From assembly GCA_950295325.1 (NCBI GenBank), contig OX485803.1, forward strand, positions 60,403,554 to 60,467,553: a DNA stretch of 64,000 nucleotides, written 5' to 3'. Below are positions 38,922 to 47,639 of this stretch, one piece after another. Below the pieces are notes generated by a model. That model was given only the letters and a program-made list of their open reading frames with translations. It was not told where the DNA came from and searched no databases. Source of the DNA: Polytrichum commune. Taxonomy: Eukaryota; Streptophyta; Polytrichopsida; Polytrichales; Polytrichaceae. Each line of letters opens with the position of its first letter. Position 1 is the first letter of the stretch. A program made the position numbers and the translations under genes.

Positions 38922-39190
38922 GGGTCACTTTTACACTTATGGTCAAGGGCACTGACCATGAAATTATGTGGGCCCTTGAAACATTTATACTACAGAATAT
39001 GGAATTTATTTTTTACAAACACATGCCTTTAAAACACACACAACTGGTGTCTCAACAAAATGATATTTCATCACTATCCTATACACGGGGAGGACTTCTA
39101 CACAACATGTTATGATATATAAGGGGTTGTGAAAAATTGAATTGTCATATTTTCCCGGTTTTATGTTAGACCCAATTCTTTGAGGTTGGC
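38922..39190. mobile_element. Left end of a Harbinger-like MITE (element H), right end not found
   Basis: TAA followed by GGGTCACTTTTACACTTATG begins a segment that matches element D at 46.09 kb through CTGACCATG, GGGCCCTTGA, CCCGG, TGTTAG and GAGGTTGGC landmarks, though the two copies do not share a clear right terminus. This suggests both are truncated or share a lost right end. Confidence 0.6.
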
Positions 39191-40212
39191 TTTACGCCAA
39201 ACCATGTCAAGCTCTAGAGTAAGTGAACTAGGACGGTCTTGACAATTTCCACCAATACAAGAATTTTGGTTTTAATGGCTATAACTTCTTAAGCTCCAAA
39301 GAAACGGAGTGTGTATGTGTTTTGGGGGAGGGGGGTATGAATGCATTCAAGCTCTAGTATGAAGGTGCCCCTTAGGCTCCAAGTTGTTTTGGATCCTTTC
39401 GACTACTTTGCATAGAATAGAATGCTTCATGCTTCATATTTATAAAGTACCGCCCTACCTAGGTGGCTTTGACGAGTATTATATCATTCAATAAAATACA
39501 TACTTTCTAATTTAAGACATCTAGAAATTCATCATGAGGAAATTTGATCAAAATTGGGTATTCAAGTTTGTCCAAATATATCTTTAGAAATAAATCGAAT
39601 CTTCAGATAGAGATTTGAAACCACCCCATGTAGGTCAGTAGTGGACTTTGGAAAATGTCTCACATTGATGGAATCCCCAAGTGTTTGGCATCAAAGAAGA
39701 TGGATTATTGAGGGGCGGTTTACACCATGGACCATGAACTCGTCCCACGGAAGATGCCTTATTATGCGGTACGAGTTCATGGTCTACATTTCATGGTTCG
39801 AGTTCTTAAAAATTTGATTTACAAAGCCGTTGGGCCCCTCACTGGGTGTAAACCGAATGTGGACCAAGAGGAATGACCATGCGGCAAGAAGTGGATGTGC
39901 TGATTTTTTTAATATAAGCCCGAAAAGGGCAGTTTTGGGAAAAAATGAAGTTTGACCATTTTATTGACTTCAATTTGCCCTCACTTGCCTACACATGCAT
40001 TCACTTATCTTGTCACTTAGTTTTTTCTTCTTTTCGCATTAAAGTTTGATCATTCTCTTGTCATCTCTTGGGCTTCAACTGTCTTCACTTCTTGTTAAAT
40101 GTGTCGAAGATGTGGCTTGCAAATCTTCTCACAACAATTTTTACAATAAAAATGAGCGATTCAATTTGTACATGTGACATGTAATTTACATGTGACATGT
40201 ACCTTGTGTTGT

Positions 40213-40312
40213 CACTACACTAAATAGGATATTTAGTGTTTGGTTATATCTAATGTTGTTACCACCCAACCTTGCTCAACACTAAATTTCAATTCTTTGA
40301 TAATTAATGTTA
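40213..40312. mobile_element. Truncated copy of the CACTA-like MITE
   Basis: CACTACACTAAATAGGATAT and the next 80 bases align with the left end of the MITE at 32084 (shared TTTAGTGTT, TAATGTTGTTACCACCC, CAACACT). The right terminal repeat is missing. It lies inside element A, so element A acquired it by insertion and later deletion, or captured it. Confidence 0.7.
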
Positions 40313-40408
40313 GAAGATTTCCCAGCGCGCTTCTTTTGACCACCCTGATCTACAGTCACTAAACGACTACGTATTTTTCTTTTTTGTTTTGCAACTGTAT
40401 TTTTTTTA

Positions 40409-40485
40409 AATTTTGGGGCGTGTAATATACCGTTGGAAAGGTATTTTCAAGACCTTTCCAACGGTATACTACACGCCCCCAAATT
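40409..40485. repeat. Long hairpin, arms about 34 bp
   Basis: The left arm (40409-40442) and right arm (40452-40485) are complementary with few mismatches around GGCGTGTAATATACCGTTGG and CCAACGGTATACTACACGCC, separated by a 9-base loop. A transcript would form a stable stem, but it could also be a foldback transposon end. Confidence 0.8.
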
Positions 40486-41005
40486 CCAAACATTGCAGCT
40501 GGTAGACCAAAAAAACAAATATGCACTTGAATTCTTGAGTTCTAGATGTCCCGCGTTGTTTGATGAAACACGTGTAAGCCGGTTTAAGGGGTAGGGCAAG
40601 ATAGTGCTAGTATGTCTCATGGGCTATAATATAATTAAGGTAGATAAAAGGTAGATTCTTTAAAAAATTCTTGAAATGGCATTTCTCTCACATGGGCCCT
40701 TGCCTTTTCCTACCATACCACCTCTCTTGCCTCTCTCAACGCAAAACCCGTTGGACCATGTCAGTGCATTTATTAGGCCTTAAAAATTATATTTTGGGGA
40801 TCTCAACCTCCATGGTCCCTCTGCCATTTTTTCCTTAGTTTAAACCTAAGTTGTCCCGGGACAACTCTAAGAGCCAATCAGCTGCCTTGCAGAGCCCTGG
40901 TCCAACTTCATGGTCCATAGTGTAAACCGCCCCTGAGAAGCGCCTTACGTAACATTCTCCAATGTCAAGCACATTTGAACGACCACAAAATCCGTACAAG
41001 TTTTA

Positions 41006-41577
41006 GGGCCCGTTTACACCATGGACCATGTAGTTGGACCATGGAAGATGGCCTTTTTTTAATGGTCCGACTTTCCGTGGTCTGATCTCTAAAAAAATCA
41101 ATCTACAAAGCCTTTGGGCCCCTCACTAGGTGTATACCGAACATGGACCAAGAGGAATGACCATGCACCAAAAAGTGAATGTGCTGATTTTTTTTAATAT
41201 ATGCCCCAAAAAGGTAAATTTGACGATTTTTTTCTTCAAAATTGACCATTCTTTTGTCTTCTCTTGTCTTCATCTTCTCTTCCTTAGAAAAAAGTATATT
41301 AAAAATCATTATAACAACATTGCTCTACCATAGGCCCTTGTTTTTTTTTTCTTCCACTAGAGCGATTTTTTTGCCTCTCCCACCACAAAATCCATTGGAC
41401 CATGTCAGTGGATAATGTAAGCTTTAAAATATGTCTTTCAGAGACCTCAAACTCCAAGATCACTCATACATTTTTTCCTCGGTGTAAACGAAAGTGGTCC
41501 TTGGATGAATTCAACAACCAACCACATGTTTCCCAAGGCCTTGGGACGACTTCGTGGTCCATGGTCTAAACAACCCC
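41006..41577. mobile_element. PIF/Harbinger-like MITE (element B), 572 bp
   Basis: Left end GGGCCCGTTTACACCATGG and right end CATGGTCTAAACAACCCC are imperfect inverted repeats, flanked by TTA on both sides (41003-41005 and 41578-41580). It is the same family as element A but shorter and lies only 70 bp from it. No coding capacity. Confidence 0.85.
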
Positions 41578-43005
41578 TTAGATGGGCACTTTGCACGTAG
41601 TGTACGAAATGGGGCCCTTAGGTGGACAACAACTTCGTCACGAGTATCTTATTAACCAATAATGCATATTACACTTGTCATCATTGTCCTTGCCGGTAGG
41701 TATACTTTGCACACTCATATCAATGCGGCAGGCCATTTCTCTTAGGGAGTTTAGACACTATTCACATCAAATAATGGAGATGCACTATACTTATCCGTAG
41801 AGTCCCCCAAAGAGAGATGAAAGCATGGGTTTGATCCTTCTTTGAGAAAACTTTCTATAAACAATTCGTTAGCTTGTCGTGTATTGGAGCCTATTTTGAA
41901 AGTTGGGTGAAACTTCTTGGATTTTTTACATTTTTTTTTACATGTTGAGCTTTGAAAGAATCTTGGGATCTGAAATAGGGTAAGGTATGCGGGTGTTACA
42001 AGGTTGTTTTTCTTAATAAGATCCTTAGATTTGATTGGTATGTGGTTTGATGAGGATCAAAGGGCAAACATCATGAAAGCATGTGTTTAAAAGGGATTGG
42101 AATGCGTCTTCAATTATTAAGCATTACTCTACACTCAATAGCAAACACAAATGGGAGGACATGTGTATCTAATTGAGAAATCAACAAACATGCACTTCAG
42201 ATAACCATAACTAAAGCATGGGAAGTATTATTTTTACTCATATTTTTGCATATATTTCACCATAGATTTGCTAATGCAACACGAGTTTTGTTATGTAAGT
42301 CTAATTAGTAGAGGTTGGAGAACATGAAAAAGGAACCAAATAACACCCACATGCCTTATGCGCATGGGACCCAATGTCCTAAATCCAAGACTAGCCTATA
42401 CAATGCTAGCTTGCCACACCCATCTTGGTAGGACAAACTAGAAAGCCGGTTTTTGATAGCCCGATACAACTTTTCGTGCATGAAAACTCGAGTGCTAAAA
42501 AAGTGTGAGGCCAAATCCACCACCCTTAAGCGTCCTAGTCCGGGTGATGACTTTGAGAATCACATTTATCTATTACAACATTGAACCATGTGCAAGGTAA
42601 TTTTCATGTTCGAATGAGCACGTATTGTCTCCCTCATTGTGCTTTATTAATGTTGGCCTCTTGGCTTGTGCTAGAGTTGGTTTCTTCAAGAGTCCAACCC
42701 GTAGCCTTGGCTACACACGCCTTCAAAGACTTTCCTCTTGAAACTCGGGTCCTAGCTGATGATTCTTCACTAGTGCTTGTTACCTCGTTGAGGCTATGAC
42801 TTGTCAATTCCATGAGGCACGAAAGTCTTTTATATCAGTGTTAAAAAACACTTCTACCACTTTTTATCGCCTCCTTTTCCATGATTTCCTCACAATTTCT
42901 TCTCACGTTCGCATGTTGATGCGGTCACTAACCAACTAACTTAGCCTAACAACCTAGTCTAATTAACTAATCTAACTAACTACCCTCTTAACTAGACTAA
43001 CTACA
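41578..43005. other. AT-rich spacer
   Basis: No gene was recognised. The last 100 bases are a low-complexity CTAACTAA-type stretch leading into the minisatellite. Confidence 0.5.
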
Positions 43006-43520
43006 ACCCAGCTTAAGGCCGAACAGTAACCAGCTTGACCGAACAGTAACCAGATTGGCCGAACAGTATCCCAGTTTGGCCGAACAGTAACCAGCCTGGC
43101 CGAACAGTAACCGGCTTAGCAGAACAGTAACCAGTTTAGCAGGGCAGCAACCAGCTTGGCAAAACAGCAACCAGCTTGGCCGAACAGTGTCCCAGTTTGG
43201 CCGAACAATAACCAGTTTAGCAGAACATAAGCCAGTTTGGCAGAACAGTAATTGGTTTGGCCGAACATTAACCAGCTTAGCAGAACAGAAGCCGGCTTAG
43301 CAGAACAGCAGCCGGCTTAGCAGAACAGCAACCAGTTTAGCAAAACAGCAACCAGCTTGGCCGAACAGTAACTAGCTTAGCATAACAGAAGCCAGTTTGG
43401 CATAACAGTAACTGGTTTGGCCGAACAGTAACCAGCTTAGCATAACAGAAGCCAGTTTGGCCGAACAATAACCAGCCTGGCCGAACAATAACCAGCCTGG
43501 CCGAACAGTAACCTAGCTTA
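43006..43520. repeat. Minisatellite, 20-bp unit, about 25 copies
   Basis: The unit ACCAGCTTGGCCGAACAGTA is repeated head to tail with point variants (GCCGG, TTAGCA, AAGCC) and an occasional 21-base unit. Variant units are interspersed, with local runs of like units, as expected from slippage and unequal exchange. No open frame spans the array. Confidence 0.95.
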
Positions 43521-45524
43521 AACTCACAAAGTCAAGTACTAATAATCCAACGTAAATCTAAATGCTATAAATCTATATATCATGTGTCTAAACACCATAA
43601 ATCTAAATACTACAACCCTAAATGCTAGAAGTTGAACACTATGAGCTAGGCACTCGTTCCTAAATGCCTTAAATCAAACACTACATCTAACAATGTAAGG
43701 TTAACTTCAAGACTAAATGGCCTTGGCCCTCCACCTTGGAACCTTGCACACCCACGTGCAATCTTAAGCTCTAAGAGCTCACTCCCATTGGGAGGCATTG
43801 AGAGAGAGAGCTTAACTAACTAACTTCACTAAAAACTAATAACCCACACACGTGGTTCAAGCTCTTAAGAGCTTGCTCCCTTGAGAGCGCTTGATGGAGA
43901 GAGAGAAAAATGAGAGAGAAAACACCTTAAGTAGCAAAGAGGGGACGAGGGAGAGAGGGAGAGAGAGGTGAGGATAGGGTGAGAGGATTAGCACCCCCAA
44001 TCACAATCCTTTAACCTTCTCCTCCAAAGTAGGGACTAATCCCCTTCCACCAAGCTTCCTTCTTCCTAAACTACCAAGGTGGATCCAAAAGTGGGCATTT
44101 AACCCGCGGAGCTCACCTTGCTTCACCTTACCCCCTACTCACATAATCAAGGCATACTCTTATTGAATTCAACCTTGAAATAATCACACAACACATTCTA
44201 AAGCCTACACTTAAATCCACACCACACTTCACTCTTTTTATGTTTTGTGAATAATCATAATACATCAAAGTCAAACTAAAATTGGTTTCGAAGAGTTAAT
44301 CACCACATGTGGGCACCATTTTGGGCTCACAAAAAGCTTGGGTGATGTTGTGTTAATTCTCATAAACTTAGGGTTCGGGACTAAATCCATGGTTTCATAT
44401 GCTTTGCTTTGTGGAAAGGTCTACTGCTTCAAGTTCCTATAGAGTCCAAGTCTCCAACATGGTAAGTATGAACATCAAAAGCCATGCAACAATCATAGTT
44501 GATAACATACAATGTATGATCCCTTACATGGTCACTCTTCTTAATCACACACTCATATTGTAGAATGGGCATAAAAAAAAACATGTGTACGAGATCGAAC
44601 TACGTGCTAACAAAATAGGATCCATTCCAAATCCACGAGTTAACATAATTGAAAGGGCCTATGTGAACTTGTCAAGTGAAATACAACATTGACTTTGACC
44701 CCTCTAACTTTTGCATCTCAACTTTGGTATGCAAACTTGAATCAATAATCTTCGTGATCCAAAATTATCCACGAGTTAATTATACATGCAGTTGAAAGTG
44801 CTCACAATAAGACAACAAACCCTATTGTCCGGTCCCCCAAGACATACAATAAGCGATTACAAGAAGTGAGCGACAATCACTAAGTGATGAGTGAGGGTAA
44901 TTGTTTGGTACATTAGTTTGAATTGTAGCCGCAAAAGCATTGCTAGGGATTTTGTGGTCTCTATGTATGAACCCTATTATAGGGAAACCGAAAACATAGT
45001 GAACTCTATCATATAGGCTTTGACTGTTGTTTCAACTCTCTAAATAACATCAAAGACCCCACATCGGTATAGTGAGATTCAATTTGGATACATTGTCCCT
45101 CAATCTACGAGGGATTTGTTTCTAATAGAACTCTTTTATACGGATGGACGAGATTACATAGACACCACAAACTTCAAGTTGTGTGGAATTCGTTTGCATA
45201 CGAGCTTACCTCTCATCCATCCATAGTAAACACTTGACTCTTGTCATATCGAATCGATTCATATTGAATGTGTTTGGTTACATTAATGAAACTAATTTTG
45301 GTGTCAAATGAACAATAATAGAAACCTTCACACTACGACCTAATTTAGGCCATTCATGGTGGATGAATGAGAGGTACACATGTATGTGATGATTCTATCT
45401 TGTCATAATGGATTGATTATGATTGAATTATGTACTTTCATCATGCGTAAGTTTGATTGATTACTTAGGCAGTGCCCAGGGAGATTCTTGGGCATAAGTG
45501 GTCAAGATTCTAGTGTTTCCAAGT
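43521..45524. other. AT-rich spacer with GA-rich low-complexity DNA
   Basis: GAGAGAG tracts occur at about 43800-43980. No gene was recognised. Weak matches to the 36.0-kb inverted repeat lie near 45205 and 45360. Confidence 0.5.
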
Positions 45525-45692
45525 CCGATTGGTTACATGTTGTGATCTTCCGGTTTTTCATTAATAACTTGAAGTATATTCCATTGATTCCTCTAAAACT
45601 ATGGGTAATTTTCCTAAAGTCTTGAACTTCAATTGGTTGTCTCAATAGGTTCATTTGTAACTAGTGGTCGGTTCTCCCTATTCATTCATTGT
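45525..45692. repeat. Dispersed repeat, copy matching 10.8 kb
   Basis: This is the partner of 10820-10985, in the same orientation, with shared GGTTACATGT / GGCTACATGT, GTATATTC, GTCTTGAACTTC and CGGTTCTCCC. Its boundaries are not defined by terminal repeats. Confidence 0.6.
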
Positions 45693-45737
45693 ACATAAAT
45701 ATAATTGCTCTCATTGTCAAGTGCTATGTCTTAGGGC

Positions 45738-45976
45738 CGGGGATTCGTGGCACTCACTAAAAATCATCCGTGCGGATGAAAAAAACACAAGAATCATCTA
45801 AATGGCTATTTTTGGGCAATTTGATTCCGGAAATAGAGTCAAAGGCCCCGAATTAGTCTAGTGATGTCACATTTGAATGAATTGGCCCTCGACCCCATAG
45901 GGGGGCTTTTTTTATTGGAGCCACTTCATCCATGATATCTTGGATGGATGATTTTTACTAAGTGCCACGAATCCCC
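45738..45976. mobile_element. Inverted-repeat element (element F), 12-bp direct flanks
   Basis: GGGGATTCGTGGCACT with the next 15 bases is inverted at the right end (AAGTGCCACGAATCCCC), giving arms of about 32 bp. The 12-base sequence ATGTCTTAGGGC lies directly before the left arm and again 5 bases after the right arm, a possible long target duplication. Length and flank would fit a Mutator-like MITE, but the small offset on the right leaves this open. Confidence 0.6.
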
Positions 45977-46092
45977 AACCATGTCTTAGGGCATCTTGTA
46001 CCTACGTGCCATTATGTATCTATTTGCTTGCTTGTATCGTGGATATGGATTCAATCTCCACACTTCCTTCTCATGAGTGTCCATGGACTTGA

Positions 46093-46390
46093 GGGCCACT
46101 TCACACACGAGCCAAGGGCCGTGACCATGTTATTGTGAGGGCCTTGACTCTCATCCAAAGGTCATATCAATTGTCTTTAAGGTCCTTAATTTTGATATAG
46201 TCTCCCGGAATTTGTGTTAGGCCTATCTCTTGGAGGTTGGCCACACGTAATTTTCGACAAATCATGAAACATTATTCATAATTTGTTAGTAGAAATCCAT
46301 GTAGACTTTTCATTTAGGATAATGTTTGTTTTGAACCCTTAGGCGTTCACCTTCTAGTATGAAGCGAACTTGGATAATCCCACTAAGGTC
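46093..46390. mobile_element. Left end of a Harbinger-like MITE (element D), right end not found
   Basis: TGA precedes GGGCCACTTCACACACGAGC, nearly identical to the ends of element C, followed by GGCCGTGACCATG as in elements C and H. Homology to element H continues for about 250 bp. No right-hand inverted terminus was found, so the right boundary is approximate. Confidence 0.6.
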
Positions 46391-46393
46391 AAC

Positions 46394-46396
<3 letters not shown>

Positions 46397-46438
<42 letters not shown>
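46397..46438. repeat. (TC)21 microsatellite
   Basis: A perfect uninterrupted TC dinucleotide run of 42 bases. Such perfect runs are usually length-polymorphic between individuals. Confidence 0.98.
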
Positions 46439-46441
<3 letters not shown>

Positions 46442-46642
46442 CGAGTGTAATCATAAATACTCATGCACAATCTACTAATCATGTGAGTGTGGGCACAAAA
46501 CAAGAGGGTGTATGCATTGAGCTATAGGATCTTGACATCAAGAGCTTAGAGAGGTAGAACACTTGATTATATGCATTATTTGTATGAAATAGTTGTGTGC
46601 ACTAACAAGTTTGGAATTCTTAATTCCGTTGTAGAACACAAT

Positions 46643-46714
46643 TGTAGATATGGTGTATAACACATATGTAGATGTGGTGTATAACACATATGTAGATGTG
46701 GTGCATAACACACT
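46643..46714. repeat. Tandem repeat, 24-bp unit, three copies
   Basis: The unit TGTAGATGTGGTGTATAACA followed by CATA is repeated three times with two or three substitutions. No gene association is apparent. Confidence 0.85.
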
Positions 46715-47279
46715 CTACAAATTTGGTGCATAAACAATAACAAATCTCGTTTGTAGAACACATTAGATGATATGATGCATAATCGAGGAAATGGGAGCAA
46801 GGAACATTCCAAATGTCTGAAGAGGGTTTGTGGCTTGAAGGATGACTAACGTCATTAGAGTTGACTCCATCTATTGTTCCGCCCAATCATGCAAGCTGCA
46901 AGCAGTAGTGTGAGTAGGACTAGTAAATTATAGTTTGGGCACTAACGCGTGGGCTAAGGGTGGCGGATTCTTAAGCAAACATAGCTCTAGGGGTGCTTTA
47001 GTGTCCAACAATAAAATGTTGTCAAATTACTTAACGTGCAACTCTTGTTATGTGGGCCCTCATAATATAACAATTGAATGTTCAAAAAACTGTACAAGGA
47101 GACTTATATTTAGATTGAACTCCTATCATCTGATTGTTGTATTTTGAAAGCCCATGTTGATGAGGAATGTTGTAAAACGTTGACGTTCATTTTAATTATT
47201 TATTTTTGCATGGGGCAAACCCCATGAGGAATGGAACCCAAGACCGGTCCTTTCCTCACGTGCTCCCCATCCCATTGCC
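46715..47279. other. Intergenic region upstream of GCN1
   Basis: This is the likely promoter region of GCN1. No TATA box can be assigned with confidence; AT-rich DNA at 47190-47208 precedes the GC-richer presumed leader. The frame 46935-47147 has no recognisable domain. Confidence 0.4.
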
Positions 47280-47639
47280 ATGAACCCTAAACCTCCGAAC
47301 CCTAAACCTTTCGCCTTTGCTCTCGTGATCTCTCTGCCTCCTCGCAGGCCTCGCCTGATCGCTCGCCTGCCTCGCGCAATCTCCAATTATTCACACCAAG
47401 TCGCAGAGCTGGCCATCTCTTTGCAATTTTCGATTCAGTGGAGCGAGTTTGTTTATCTGTTCGAAGGTCTGGGTGCTGTGGTTTGCGGATGCGAATGCGA
47501 GTGTAAAGCGAGAAGAGGTGATGGCACCATCAGAGGAGGCTGGTGTGGTGGAGGCCGCTGCACGCGACGCCTCCACTGCCTCCACCAAGCAGAGGGTGTC
47601 GGTGTTTGCGGGACTGGATTCTCTGGCATCCGGACCTGA
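47280..47639 (+). other. Possible upstream ORF overlapping the GCN1 start
   Basis: An ATG at 47280 opens a 119-codon frame that runs past the GCN1 start codon at 47521 in a different frame and stops at 47637-47639, just before the exon-1 donor. If the transcript begins upstream of 47280, this overlapping ORF would inhibit GCN1 translation. The peptide is Pro/Arg-rich and resembles no known protein, so any effect would be positional. Confidence 0.35.
47282..47308 (+). promoter_or_regulatory. Two telo-box-like motifs near the GCN1 5' end
   Basis: The sequence GAACCCTAAACC occurs twice, 15 bases apart. Plant telo-boxes (AAACCCTAA and close variants) are known near the starts of many translation-machinery genes, where they act with other elements in dividing cells. 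Their presence here fits GCN1's role in translation. Whether they are in the promoter or the leader depends on an unmapped transcription start. Confidence 0.5.

Larger units (their letters stand above)
39712..40933. mobile_element. PIF/Harbinger-like element (element A), 1,222 bp, non-autonomous
   Basis: The left end GGGGCGGTTTACACCATGG and the right end CCATAGTGTAAACCGCCCC are inverted repeats continuing through GACCATGAA / TTCATGGTC. TGA flanks both sides (39709-39711 and 40934-40936). The first 250 bp matches element B closely (GGGCCCCTCACT, GGACCAAGAGGAATGACCAT). It has no transposase. It carries a fragment of the CACTA-like MITE at 40213 and a strong hairpin at 40409-40485, so it is a composite. 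Confidence 0.85.

Noticed and set aside
43006-43520. CRISPR-like array
   Set aside because: The 20-bp units are contiguous with no spacers and lie in plant nuclear DNA; it is a minisatellite.
47192-47386. Minus-strand open frame of 64 codons rich in Gly/Arg at the GCN1 5' end
   Set aside because: It is antisense to the GCN1 leader and the telo-box repeats, with low-complexity composition and no support as a gene.
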